From contig NZ_CP034951.1 in the NCBI RefSeq assembly GCF_004022485.1, positions 186,001 to 250,000 on the forward strand: a DNA stretch of 64,000 bases, given 5' to 3'. A program made the position numbers and the translations under genes. Source of the DNA: Aequorivita sp. H23M31. GTDB lineage: Bacteria; Bacteroidota; Bacteroidia; Flavobacteriales; Flavobacteriaceae. Below, one piece after another: positions 9,888 to 18,701 of this stretch (the first letter of the stretch is position 1; each line of letters opens with the position of its first letter). The notes beneath the pieces were generated by a model that was not told the DNA's origin, ran no database searches, and worked only from the letters and a program-made list of their open reading frames with translations.

Positions 9888-12206
9888 TTGGAAGATTATT
9901 TAAAACAACTTAATGAGGCCCAACTTGCTCCCGTACTGCAAAAAGACGGGGCCATGATTGTTATTGCAGGTGCCGGATCGGGTAAAACTAGAGTGCTTAC
10001 ATATCGTATCGCACACTTGATGGCTCAAGGAGTAGATCCGTTCAATATATTGGCATTGACTTTTACCAACAAGGCCGCTAGGGAAATGAAAAATCGTATT
10101 TCCAAAATCGTTGGTTCCAGTGAGGCCAAGAATCTTTGGATGGGTACTTTCCACAGCATCTTTGCAAAAATTCTCCGATTTGAAGCAGACAAACTCGGCT
10201 ATCCATCAAATTTTACCATCTACGATACCCAGGATTCCCAGAGCGTAATCCGGGCGGTAATCAAGGAAATGTATCTTGATAAAGATGTTTATAAATATAA
10301 ACAGGTTTATTCCCGCATCTCTTCCTATAAAAATAGCCTGATAACCGTAAAGGCTTACTTCAACAATCCCGAACTTATGGAGGCCGATGCGATGGCAAAA
10401 ATGCCACGCTTGGGCGATATCTATAAATCCTATGTTGATAAGTGTTTTAAGGCCGGCGCAATGGATTTTGACGACTTATTGCTTAAAACAAATGAGCTTT
10501 TAACGAGGTTTCCTGAGGTTTTGGCAAAATATCAAAATCGTTTCCGATACATTTTGGTTGATGAGTACCAGGATACCAACCATAGCCAATATTTAATAGT
10601 TCGTGCCCTTTCAGATAAATTCCAAAATATCTGTGTGGTGGGTGATGATGCCCAGAGTATCTATGCTTTTCGTGGGGCCAATATAAATAACATCCTCAAT
10701 TTCCAGAAAGATTATGACGATGTAAAAGTATTTCGACTAGAACAGAATTATCGTTCTACAAAAAACATTGTAAACGCCGCGAATAATATAATTGAGCAAA
10801 ACAAAACCCGACTCGACAAGGTTGTTTGGACTGCTAACGATGATGGCAATAAAATATTAGTCAACCGCACCATGACCGACGGGGATGAGGGTAGATTTGT
10901 GGCCAGTTCAATTTTTGAGAATAAAATGAACCATCAACTGAAGGATGGGGATTTTGCAATTCTTTATAGAACAAATGCCCAGAGCCGGGCGATGGAAGAT
11001 GCTCTGCGGAAAAAGGATATTCCCTATCGAATTTATGGCGGACTAAGCTTTTACCAGCGTAAGGAGATAAAGGATATACTCGCATATTTACGACTGGTCT
11101 TGAACCCGAAGGATGAAGAAGCGCTGAAACGGGTAATCAATTATCCCGCAAGGGGAATCGGGGAAACCACTATGGATCGTCTGATCGTAGCTGGCAATCA
11201 CTACAACCGTTCGGTTTTTGAGGTGATGAAAAACATTGATAAGGTGGACCTGAAAATCAATGCGGGAACAAAAAATAAATTGCGCGACTTTGTTACCATG
11301 ATTGAAAGCTTTCAGGTGGTGAACCAAAACTATGATGCTTTCCAAATTACCGAACATGTTACCAAAAAAACCGGTCTATTCCAAGAACTAAAAAAAGACG
11401 GAACTCCAGAAGGAATCGCACGTATTGAAAACATAGAGGAATTATTAAACGGTATGCGCGATTTTGTTGAAGAACAAAAGGAAATTGCAGATGCTACCGG
11501 ATCTCTTTCAGAATTTATGGAAGATGTTGCCCTAGCCACGGATTTGGATAATGACAAGGGAGATAGTGATCGAGTAGCACTAATGACAGTCCACTTGGCA
11601 AAGGGTCTGGAATTTCCTTATGTGTATATAGTGGGATTGGAAGAAGATCTTTTTCCCAGCGGGATGAGTATGAATACGCGAAGCGAGCTGGAAGAGGAGC
11701 GAAGGTTGTTTTATGTAGCCCTTACCCGTGCAGAAAAGCAAGCCTATTTGACCTATACCCAATCGCGGTATCGATGGGGAAAATTAATTGATGCGGAACC
11801 GAGCCGTTTCATCGAGGAAATTGATGATAGTTTTCTCGAATATCTTACACCAATTACTGAAAATAGGTACAAACCTTTGCTTGATGCCGACATTTTTGAT
11901 GATATAGACCATAGTAAGTTGCGGTTGAAGAAACCGGTTAAAGGAAGCCCTCCAAAGGGACCTACGGAGGAACAACTTCGAAAATTGAGAAAGTTAAGGC
12001 CCGCAGCGAGTTCTTCAGATAGTAAGTTTAACCCTGATGACTCCAACCTAGAGATAGGATCTATGGTCGAGCACGTGCGATTTGGCAAAGGAAAAATTTT
12101 GAGTATCGAGGGCGCCGGCGCGGACACAAAAGCTGAAATTGATTTTGAAAATGGCGGTTTAAAAAAATTGTTGCTTCGGTTTGCAAAATTAAAGGTGCTT
12201 CAATAG
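9888..12206 (+). CDS. ATP-dependent 3'-5' DNA helicase, UvrD/PcrA type
   Basis: About 772 residues. Superfamily 1 motifs: I (AGAGSGKTR), Ia (LTFTNKAAREM), II (VDEYQDTN), III (GDDAQSIYAFRGA), IV (QNYRST), V/VI (MTVHLAKGLEF and VALTRAEK). The C-terminus has the PcrA-type domain with the IGSMVEHVRFGKGKIL motif that contacts RNA polymerase or repair partners in other bacteria. TTG at 9888 (giving MEDYLKQLNEAQ) is preferred because homologues begin near this point; TTG at 9834 would add 18 unconserved residues. It sits 114 bases after uvrA on the same strand and probably acts in excision and mismatch repair. Confidence 0.93.
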   Translation: MEDYLKQLNEAQLAPVLQKDGAMIVIAGAGSGKTRVLTYRIAHLMAQGVDPFNILALTFTNKAAREMKNRISKIVGSSEAKNLWMGTFHSIFAKILRFEADKLGYPSNFTIYDTQDSQSVIRAVIKEMYLDKDVYKYKQVYSRISSYKNSLITVKAYFNNPELMEADAMAKMPRLGDIYKSYVDKCFKAGAMDFDDLLLKTNELLTRFPEVLAKYQNRFRYILVDEYQDTNHSQYLIVRALSDKFQNICVVGDDAQSIYAFRGANINNILNFQKDYDDVKVFRLEQNYRSTKNIVNAANNIIEQNKTRLDKVVWTANDDGNKILVNRTMTDGDEGRFVASSIFENKMNHQLKDGDFAILYRTNAQSRAMEDALRKKDIPYRIYGGLSFYQRKEIKDILAYLRLVLNPKDEEALKRVINYPARGIGETTMDRLIVAGNHYNRSVFEVMKNIDKVDLKINAGTKNKLRDFVTMIESFQVVNQNYDAFQITEHVTKKTGLFQELKKDGTPEGIARIENIEELLNGMRDFVEEQKEIADATGSLSEFMEDVALATDLDNDKGDSDRVALMTVHLAKGLEFPYVYIVGLEEDLFPSGMSMNTRSELEEERRLFYVALTRAEKQAYLTYTQSRYRWGKLIDAEPSRFIEEIDDSFLEYLTPITENRYKPLLDADIFDDIDHSKLRLKKPVKGSPPKGPTEEQLRKLRKLRPAASSSDSKFNPDDSNLEIGSMVEHVRFGKGKILSIEGAGADTKAEIDFENGGLKKLLLRFAKLKVLQ

Positions 12207-12382
12207 AATTTCTTTTGGAATGGTATGGGTGGTTGAGCTTGGCTCCAAAATGTTATTCGTCTCCTCACTACATATTAAGATATAAAATAAAATCTCGTAA
12301 AATAAATTTTTCGACCTGCTCCATTACATACTGAGGTTGTGATTTATGGTAAATAGGATTATATTTAGGAAAAATTAAATCA

Positions 12383-13000
12383 ATGGCAGAGTTTATAAAA
12401 ATTTATGAGGAAAATCCTAACCCCAAAGAGATTAAGAGGGTTGTAAAAATCCTGAGGGATGGCGGAGTAATAATATTTCCAAGTGATACCGTGTATGCTC
12501 TGGGTTGCGATATAAATAATCATCGCGCAATGGAACGTGTGGCTCAGCTGCGAGGGATTAAACTTGAGAAAGCAAATTTTTCCTTTATATGTGAAGATTT
12601 GAGCAATTTGAGCGACTATGTAAAACAAATTGACTCTCCAACATTTAAATTATTAAAGCGTAACCTTCCCGGGCCTTATACCTTTATTCTTCCGGGAAAT
12701 AACAACTTACCCACCGTTTTTAAAAAGAAAAAAGAAGTAGGAATCCGAGTGCCGGATAATGCAATTGCCAGGGCTATTGTACATGAGCTTGGTAATCCAA
12801 TAATTTCTACATCAATTAGAGATGAGGATGAACTGATTGAATATACCACCGATCCTGAACTGATTTTGGAAAAATGGGATAATTTAGTGGATTTGGTAAT
12901 TGACGGAGGTTATGGAGGAAATATAGCTTCTACCGTAATTGATTTAACTAGTGGAGAACCCGTTGTGATTAGAGAAGGGAAAGGAAGTTTGGATTTATAA
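12383..13000 (+). CDS. YciO/Sua5/YrdC-family protein, threonylcarbamoyl-AMP synthase-like
   Basis: 205 residues with the YrdC fold: IIFPSDTVYALGCD near residues 30-43, the NLPGPYTFILP segment, GIRVPDN and the ISTSIRDED loop. YrdC/Sua5 proteins make threonylcarbamoyl-AMP for the t6A modification of ANN-decoding tRNAs. Details such as the LPGPYTFILPG stretch and KEVGIRVPDNAIA resemble the YciO branch, whose exact role is less settled, so I call it YciO-like and give no gene symbol. The 176 bases before it contain nothing recognisable. Confidence 0.85.
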   Translation: MAEFIKIYEENPNPKEIKRVVKILRDGGVIIFPSDTVYALGCDINNHRAMERVAQLRGIKLEKANFSFICEDLSNLSDYVKQIDSPTFKLLKRNLPGPYTFILPGNNNLPTVFKKKKEVGIRVPDNAIARAIVHELGNPIISTSIRDEDELIEYTTDPELILEKWDNLVDLVIDGGYGGNIASTVIDLTSGEPVVIREGKGSLDL

Positions 13001-13020
13001 TTTAAATTCTAGCGATAAAC

Positions 13021-13359
13021 TTATTGTTTAAGTAAATGCTTTAGCCCTCGATAAATATTCTGTTCAAGGATATCCATTTCCCCATCTGAAAGAAAAAGAT
13101 CCTTTATACTTCTGAACGCCTCATCTATTTCTTCTTTTGAATATTCAAAACGTTCTATAGCCGCATTTATTTTTTGGATCTGTTGGTAATCGTTATCATC
13201 GTCAAATTCCTTTCGTATTTTTTTATACTCTACTTCACCTACTTTAGATTTAATATATTCTTTCTCCTCCGGCGATACAAAAAAATCGGCATGTGCGCAG
13301 TATAAGAGCATATATGCCTTTAATTCCTCATGGGTCCAAGTGGTTTCAAATTCTTTCAT
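13021..13359 (-). CDS. Small acidic helical protein, possibly TerB-like
   Basis: 112 residues, rich in Glu, Asp and Lys, predicted all-helical, no signal peptide or membrane segment. The phrases AHADFFVSPEEKEYIKSKVG and DLFLSDGEMDILEQN recall the acidic helix pairs of TerB/DjlA-like domains that may bind metal, but this is weak pattern similarity. It converges with the YciO-like gene, 20 bases away. Function unknown. Confidence 0.6.
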   Translation of the reverse strand: MKEFETTWTHEELKAYMLLYCAHADFFVSPEEKEYIKSKVGEVEYKKIRKEFDDDNDYQQIQKINAAIERFEYSKEEIDEAFRSIKDLFLSDGEMDILEQNIYRGLKHLLKQ

Positions 13360-13429
13360 AGGTTGAGTATTTAAAATACTTCAAAGGTTTTGACTAAGAT
13401 ACAAAAAGCATTAAATATAAACGGTTGGT

Positions 13430-13467
13430 TTAACAAAAACAAAACCCGGCTGGATGGCCGGGCTTTA
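13430..13467 (-). terminator. Rho-independent terminator of the OmpA-family gene
   Basis: CCCGGC (13445-13450) pairs with GCCGGG (13457-13462), flanked by A/T pairs. On the minus strand it is followed by TTTTGTTTTTG. It lies 25 bases past the OmpA-family stop. Confidence 0.8.
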
Positions 13468-13491
13468 TCTTCTTATTATTACTGAAAGCTA

Positions 13492-14352
13492 TTATCCTTT
13501 TGCTTCAAGATTTTTCATTTCTTTTTCAATCATATCATAGAACTGATCTATCTTAGGAAGTACCAATATTCTCGTACGACGGTTTTTAGCTCTGTTTTCA
13601 GCCGTTGTATTTGGAACCAGTGGATCGTACTCTCCTCGGCCTGCTGCAACCAATCTATTTGGACTAATTCCAAGGTCTTGCAAAGCTCTTACTATAGCAG
13701 TAGCTCTCTTCACACTTAAATCCCAATTATCCAATAATACACCGCCGCTCTTATAAGGAACGTTATCTGTATGACCTTCAACCATTGCTTCAAAATCTGG
13801 TTTACCTTGGATTACTTTGGCAACCTTACCTAAAATTTCATTAGCTCTTGAGGAAATCTGATAACTTCCTGTTTTGAAAAGTACCTTATCAGACAAGGAA
13901 ATATATACTACACCTTTTTCAACATTTACTTCAATGTCAGGATCATTAATTCCTACTTCTCTTTTCAAACTAGAAACAAGAGCAAGAGTTACACTATCCT
14001 TTTTGTTAAGGGCATCTTGTAAACGTGAAATTTTCAGATCTTTTTCCTTTAAACTCTCTAAAGACTTCTCAAGATTGGTAGCACCCTTAGAGGTTAACAT
14101 AGTTAAATCCTTTGAACTCTGGATAAGATCCTCGTTCGTCTTTCTTAAATCTGCAAGACGCTCTTCCAGCTGTTTTGCTCTTACGGAAGCGGCGGTCTTT
14201 TCAGTCAGACAGTCATTCAATTTTACCGTACATGTGTTCAGGAGGTCTTGAGTGTTTCTTTGTTGTGCTTCGAGTTCCGCATATTTCTTTTTAGACACGC
14301 AAGAAGTAAAAGCAATGCTCGAGCACATTAATAAAATCAATAATTTTCTCAT
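13492..14352 (-). CDS. OmpA-family outer-membrane lipoprotein
   Basis: 286 residues. The N-terminus is a lipoprotein signal with cysteine at residue 18 (SIAFTSCVSKKKY). Residues 20-125 form a long Leu/Lys/Glu coiled coil, and about 150-275 is an OmpA C-terminal peptidoglycan-binding domain (VEGHTDNVPY, NRLVAAGRGE, NRRTRILVLP). It probably ties the outer membrane to the cell wall and is anchored by lipid rather than a barrel, as in Pal-like proteins. It is transcribed alone, with a TANNTTTG box upstream and a terminator downstream. Confidence 0.92.
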   Translation of the reverse strand: MRKLLILLMCSSIAFTSCVSKKKYAELEAQQRNTQDLLNTCTVKLNDCLTEKTAASVRAKQLEERLADLRKTNEDLIQSSKDLTMLTSKGATNLEKSLESLKEKDLKISRLQDALNKKDSVTLALVSSLKREVGINDPDIEVNVEKGVVYISLSDKVLFKTGSYQISSRANEILGKVAKVIQGKPDFEAMVEGHTDNVPYKSGGVLLDNWDLSVKRATAIVRALQDLGISPNRLVAAGRGEYDPLVPNTTAENRAKNRRTRILVLPKIDQFYDMIEKEMKNLEAKG

Positions 14353-14399
14353 AGTTTGTTATTTGTTATGTTAGATTGTCGTCTCCAATCATGGAGCCC

Positions 14400-14407
14400 C
14401 AAAATTA
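14400..14407 (-). promoter_or_regulatory. Possible -7 element for the OmpA-family gene
   Basis: On the minus strand TAATTTTG fits TANNTTTG, about 48 bases before the start codon. The expected TTTG 20 bases upstream is not clear. Confidence 0.4.
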
Positions 14408-14458
14408 TCAAATTCGTATATAGCTTAAAAGCGATTAACAATACTTTATGTAAATTTC

Positions 14459-15451
14459 TTAAAGCTGGGTAAAATATTTCCGTTTTCGTATAAAGTACTG
14501 AAAAACAACGGACTTTACGAAGTAATATTGATTTATTGCACCCCCATTTTTTCTTTTTCGAAGGAACTTTGGAAAAGAAGCATAAAAACTTAAATGAGCT
14601 CTTAACACCGCCAGAAAATGTGCGGGCTTTCCCTGGAACAAAAATTGAAATGCAGCCAATCCATCTAAGACCATTCTAACGAGTATTGTTCCATAAACCC
14701 GTCCACCCCCAACGTTTTTGGTGAGGTTAAAGAGGGAATTTCTAAAATTAAAAAAGGTTTTTCGTGGATTGGAGGAACTTAATGTTGCTCCACCAACATG
14801 AAAGACCTGCGATTCTCCAATATAAAGAATTGTACCACCCGCATTATGTAAGCGCCAGCACAAATCTATTTCTTCCTGATGGGCGAAATAGTCCTCATCA
14901 AAACCCTCAACCTCGCGGAACGAAGACGCTCTTACGAACAGGCACGCGCCTGAGGCCCAGAATATTTTGGTAGCATCATTATATTGTCCCAAATCTTTTT
15001 CCACGGTATTGAATATTCGGCCACGACAGAATGGATATCCATATCGATCAATAAATCCACCTGCTGCACCTGCGTATTCAAAATACTCTTTGTTTTTATA
15101 ATCCAAAATTTTAGGTTGTGCCGCAACAACATTAAAATCGTTTTTAAACTCCTCTATTATAGGTGCTAACCAATTGTTGGTGACTTCCACATCACTATTC
15201 AGCAACACAAATATATCTTCCTGAAGATTCCTTAAGGCGTAATTATAACCCTGAGCGTAACCGCCATTCTTTTCATTGTGAATAATTTTAATAGATGGGA
15301 AATTTCCTGAAACGTAAGAAACGGAATCATCCGTTGACGCATTATCGGCAACATAGATTGTTGCATGTTCTGAGAATAGCAACACTGAAGGAAGAAATTG
15401 TTCCAAGAGTTGTCTTCCGTTCCAATTTAAAATGACTACGGCTACTTTCAC
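14459..15451 (-). CDS. Glycosyltransferase family 2
   Basis: 330 residues with the GT-A fold: VAVVILNWNG at residues 3-12, VADNAST, ENGGYAQGYN, VLLNSDVEV (the metal-binding DxD region) and the ASGACLFVR and DEDYFAHQEEIDLCWR segments of rhamnosyl- and dTDP-sugar-type transferases. It likely adds a sugar to a surface polysaccharide or glycolipid. The start is GTG at 15451. A hydrophobic stretch near the C-terminus (FQFLFQGKPAHFLAVLRAHL) suggests membrane association. It is a single gene between the OmpA-family lipoprotein and the HsdR-N protein. Confidence 0.9.
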   Translation of the reverse strand: MKVAVVILNWNGRQLLEQFLPSVLLFSEHATIYVADNASTDDSVSYVSGNFPSIKIIHNEKNGGYAQGYNYALRNLQEDIFVLLNSDVEVTNNWLAPIIEEFKNDFNVVAAQPKILDYKNKEYFEYAGAAGGFIDRYGYPFCRGRIFNTVEKDLGQYNDATKIFWASGACLFVRASSFREVEGFDEDYFAHQEEIDLCWRLHNAGGTILYIGESQVFHVGGATLSSSNPRKTFFNFRNSLFNLTKNVGGGRVYGTILVRMVLDGLAAFQFLFQGKPAHFLAVLRAHLSFYASFPKFLRKRKNGGAINQYYFVKSVVFQYFIRKRKYFTQL

Positions 15452-15570
15452 GGGGCCAAATTTAATTAAAAGTCTTTCTTGGGGAAGGTATATACCCGGA
15501 CGGATTCAAAATAAAATTCCTTATTCTTTAATTTCCGATTTGCCTAACCCTACAAATGGTACCGTTTTGC

Positions 15571-16011
15571 TTAACGGGAAGGAACTCCCTCTAGAAATAT
15601 ATAGCATTTATTTTCAAAGTCCATTTGGCAGAAATAATGCTCAAGTCCATTTGTAACCATCAAATATTGTGCATTGAGGGAAAGATTGTATCTGGCAATT
15701 TGATCAAAGGTCATTTGTGTTATAGCCACGTTTGGGGCCTTACATTCAACAATCATAAAAACCGTACCATCATTGTTATACACCACCACATCATACCGTT
15801 TTGTGGTATTGTTTAATTTAATCTGTTTCTCAACATTCATAAGATTTCTGGGATAGTTATGTTCCTTTATAAGAAACTGGACCACATGCAACCTCACCCA
15901 TTCTTCAGGAGTAAGGACAATAAACTTTTTTCGAATTTCATCAAAAGCCATCGTCCTATTTTCGCTATTTTTGAACCGAAAGGAATATTGGGGAAAGTTG
16001 AGTTTTTGCAT
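15571..16011 (-). CDS. Stand-alone type I restriction HsdR N-terminal (PD-(D/E)xK nuclease) domain protein
   Basis: 146 residues matching the HsdR-N-2 type domain. A PD-(D/E)xK-like core is visible: TKRYDVVVYN followed by MIVECKAPN, with Asp and Glu-x-Lys as candidate metal ligands. There are no helicase, methylase or specificity subunits nearby, so this is not a restriction system. A single-domain copy divergent from holA is, to my knowledge, common in Bacteroidota and its role is unknown. The 236 bases between its start and holA contain an 8-bp repeat. Confidence 0.8.
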   Translation of the reverse strand: MQKLNFPQYSFRFKNSENRTMAFDEIRKKFIVLTPEEWVRLHVVQFLIKEHNYPRNLMNVEKQIKLNNTTKRYDVVVYNNDGTVFMIVECKAPNVAITQMTFDQIARYNLSLNAQYLMVTNGLEHYFCQMDFENKCYIFLEGVPSR

Positions 16012-16198
16012 TGAACAAAAGTAGCAAATTTTAAAGGGCTTGCTTTAAATTCCAATTTACTGTAGATAGATGAAACGGAAATCTAAAGTCTCGAGCAAGA
16101 ACCAAGAACAGCATATCTCCGATTCTTTAGCGTATGATAAAGAAAAAATATTTTCTCGGTCTTATATTTTACATTCTTATCAGGAAACTTACAAAACC

Positions 16199-16238
16199 AT
16201 AGACCCATAAACTGATAAACCCATAAACCCATAAACCC
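16199..16238. repeat. 8-bp tandem repeat (ATAAACCC-like), about 5 copies
   Basis: The units ATAGACCC, ATAAACTG, ATAAACCC, ATAAACCC and ATAAACCC lie head to tail, ending 10 bases before the holA start. This is intergenic and of low complexity. The period is 8 bp, unlike the 7-bp tracts elsewhere in the window. Confidence 0.8.
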
Positions 16239-16247
16239 TAAACTTCA

Positions 16248-17252
16248 ATGCCCCTCGATAAAGTAAAATCCATCATCGGTGATATTAAAAATGGAAATTT
16301 AAAGCCTATTTATTTTTTGATGGGGGAAGAGCCATATTATATTGACGGTATCTCCAAGTACATTGAGGAAAATATTCTTACGGAAGATGAAAGAGGTTTT
16401 AACCAAATGGTCCTTTATGGAAGGGATGTTTCTATAGAAGATGTGGTAAGCAATGCCAAGCGCTACCCTATGATGGCTGAAAAGCAGGTTGTTATTGTAA
16501 AAGAAGCCCAAGATCTTTCCAGAAATATTGAAAATTTAGTGGATTACGCAAAAAATCCACAACCTTCCACGGTCTTAGTAATGTGTTACAAATACAAGAC
16601 TTTGGACAAACGGAAATCTTTGGCAAAGCAAATTGCCAAGACAGGCGTTTTATTTGAAAGCAAAAAGCTTTACGACAACCAAGTACCGGACTGGATCAAG
16701 AGGGTATTGGCAGGAAAAGGATATACAATTACTCCAAAAGCGGCTCAAATGCTCGTCGAATTTTTGGGTAACGATTTGAGCAAGGTGAGCAATGAACTTG
16801 AAAAACTGCAACTTATTCTTAAACCTGGAGGCCAGATTACTCCGCAGTTAATCGAGGAGAACATAGGTATTAGCAAGGATTTTAATAATTTTGAACTTCA
16901 GAATGCCATTGGGGAGCGGGATATTAAAAAGGCATTTGCTATCATTCAATATTTTGCGCAAAATCCCAAAAATAATCCCTTAGTGGTAACCGTGGGGATG
17001 TTGTATAATTTCTTTGCGAAACTTTTAAAATATCATGCTCTAGAAAATAAAAAGGATGCTACCAAGGCTCTTGGTGTGCATCCATTTTTTATCAAAGATT
17101 ATCAAACCGCTGCCAGGAACTATTCCATGAAAAATGTTAGTGCTGCGATTGCTGCCATTCGAGAGATTGATATGAAAAGCAAAGGAGTGGGGGCGGCCAA
17201 TCTTTCCCAGGGAGATTTACTGAAGGAATTACTTATAAAAATTCTCAATTGA
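16248..17252 (+). CDS. holA: DNA polymerase III subunit delta
   Basis: 334 residues. HolA opens the beta sliding clamp as part of the clamp loader. Features are the N-terminal KPIYFLMGEEPYYIDG, which replaces a working Walker A as usual for delta, the AAA+-like middle (TVLVMCYKYKTLDKRKSLAKQ), the KAAQMLVEFLGNDLSKVSNELEKL helical region, and a C-terminal collar domain ending in GDLLKELLIKIL. It is divergent from the HsdR-N gene and convergent with DoxX. Confidence 0.93.
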   Translation: MPLDKVKSIIGDIKNGNLKPIYFLMGEEPYYIDGISKYIEENILTEDERGFNQMVLYGRDVSIEDVVSNAKRYPMMAEKQVVIVKEAQDLSRNIENLVDYAKNPQPSTVLVMCYKYKTLDKRKSLAKQIAKTGVLFESKKLYDNQVPDWIKRVLAGKGYTITPKAAQMLVEFLGNDLSKVSNELEKLQLILKPGGQITPQLIEENIGISKDFNNFELQNAIGERDIKKAFAIIQYFAQNPKNNPLVVTVGMLYNFFAKLLKYHALENKKDATKALGVHPFFIKDYQTAARNYSMKNVSAAIAAIREIDMKSKGVGAANLSQGDLLKELLIKILN

Positions 17253-17289
17253 TTTAGTTGGAAGATTTTTTTTCCCGTCCCTTAGTCTA

Positions 17290-17667
17290 TTATTTTCTAT
17301 CCATAGAGAATTTACCAGGACCTAATATTGCTATTGATACAAAGGCAATCAAATAGAGCAGAGACAGTTCCTTGGTTCCAAAAGGATCGTTTCCATGAAT
17401 TACAAATGCCGCTACGCACATTAAAAATATTACGGGAATAGTGGCAAGACGAGTTTTATATCCAATAATCATGAGAAGAGAAAAAACTACCTCTCCCAAA
17501 ATGGCCAAAACCAGTGAAATAGGTTCTCCCATTCCTATAGGATCTGCAAAACCAAAATCTCCTTCCAACAACTTAAGAAGTTTGGGGATTCCGTGAGTAA
17601 GTAACATTCCGCTAAAAGCTACTCGGAGAAAAAGCAGACCAAAATTATGGATGGTGGATTTTTGCAT
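17290..17667 (-). CDS. DoxX-family membrane protein
   Basis: 125 residues with four predicted membrane helices: LLFLRVAFSGMLLTHGIPKL, a second around VLAILGEVVFSLLMIIGY, then ATIPVIFLMCVAAFVIHG and LSLLYLIAFVSIAILG. This is the DoxX/DoxD-like pattern, with the GIPKL motif after helix 1. Family members are linked to redox or thiol balance in some bacteria; the role here is unknown. The gene is convergent with holA and divergent from menA, with a 70- to 100-base shared promoter region. Confidence 0.85.
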   Translation of the reverse strand: MQKSTIHNFGLLFLRVAFSGMLLTHGIPKLLKLLEGDFGFADPIGMGEPISLVLAILGEVVFSLLMIIGYKTRLATIPVIFLMCVAAFVIHGNDPFGTKELSLLYLIAFVSIAILGPGKFSMDRK

Positions 17668-17717
17668 TATGTAGGATTTGAAATATAATGAGGTGAAAAT
17701 ATGAAATTTTAATAAAA

Positions 17718-17748
17718 TTGGAACAACTTGTTTTTAAATGTATTTTTG
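17718..17748 (+). promoter_or_regulatory. Promoter of the menA transcript
   Basis: TTG at 17718-17720, a 20-base spacer, then TATTTTTG at 17741-17748. This fits the Bacteroidota TTTG/TANNTTTG pattern well. Because the box covers the ATG at 17738, that codon cannot be the start; translation must begin at 17765 or 17771. Confidence 0.65.
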
Positions 17749-17770
17749 CCGCTTCAAAGCGAAAATGGGA

Positions 17771-18673
17771 ATGACAAAATTTAAAGCGTGGATTTCGGCA
17801 GCTCGTTTGCGCACATTACCGCTCTCTATATCAGGGATTGTTACTGCCGGAGCAGCCGCAAAAGAGGCCGGAATTTTTTCGACTCCCATTTTCAGTCTTG
17901 CTTTAGCGACCACACTCGGACTCCAAATTCTTTCAAATTTTGCCAATGACTATGGCGATGGCGTTAAAGGAACAGATAATCACGAACGGGTTGGTCCTAT
18001 GCGTGCGATGCAAAGTGGCGTACTTTCGGCAATAGACCTTAAAAGAGGAATTATTATAACTTCCATAGTTACCCTGGCCATTGCATGTTTACTCATCTAT
18101 ATTGCCTTTGAGAACCAGAACATTTTTCATTCAACAATATTTTTTATCCTGGGAATTGCCGCCATTGTTGCTGCCATAACCTACACAGTGGGAAAAAGTG
18201 CATACGGCTACCGAGCTTTGGGAGATGTTTTTGTTTTTTTGTTCTTCGGTCTTCTGGGTGTTTTGGGGGGTTATTTTTTGTTTGCAAAAGATCTAAACGG
18301 ATATATTCTACTTCCTGCCATAGTAATTGGACTTTTAAGCACAGCTGTTCTTAACTTAAATAACATGCGCGATCGATTGGCCGATGCAAAAGCCAACAAG
18401 ATTACTATTGCGGTTCTATTGGGCGGATCGAAAGTTAAAATTTATCATTTTACCTTAATAATTCTTGCCTTTATCTTTTCGATAAGTTACTTTTCCTTGA
18501 AGGGAACAACGTGGGCAGAGTTTCTTCCTATTCTTGCATTCATTCCATTATTTGTTCATTTAGGGAAGATGAACAATAATACATCTCCACCACTTTTAGA
18601 CCCAGAGCTGAAAAAGGTCGCCTTAAGCACCTTTTTGTTTTCGATATTGTTTTTTGTTTCCGCTTGGTTTTAA
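17771..18673 (+). CDS. menA: 1,4-dihydroxy-2-naphthoate polyprenyltransferase
   Basis: About 300 residues, an integral membrane UbiA-family prenyltransferase that attaches the isoprenoid tail to dihydroxynaphthoate in menaquinone synthesis. Motif 1 is FANDYGDGVKGTD (NDxxDxxxD-like, Mg-diphosphate binding) and motif 2 is LNNMRDRLADAKANK (near 190-205). About eight membrane helices follow. The start MTKFKAWISAARLRTLPLS matches the usual family N-terminus; ATG at 17765 adds two residues. Menaquinone is the respiratory quinone of this group. It starts a run of men-linked genes. Confidence 0.94.
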   Translation: MTKFKAWISAARLRTLPLSISGIVTAGAAAKEAGIFSTPIFSLALATTLGLQILSNFANDYGDGVKGTDNHERVGPMRAMQSGVLSAIDLKRGIIITSIVTLAIACLLIYIAFENQNIFHSTIFFILGIAAIVAAITYTVGKSAYGYRALGDVFVFLFFGLLGVLGGYFLFAKDLNGYILLPAIVIGLLSTAVLNLNNMRDRLADAKANKITIAVLLGGSKVKIYHFTLIILAFIFSISYFSLKGTTWAEFLPILAFIPLFVHLGKMNNNTSPPLLDPELKKVALSTFLFSILFFVSAWF

Positions 18674-18701
18674 TATATTTAAAATTAAAAATCAGGAAAA
18701 C

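Noticed and set aside
15571..16011. Type I restriction system
   Set aside because: Only the HsdR N-terminal domain is present; no methylase, specificity or helicase parts are nearby.
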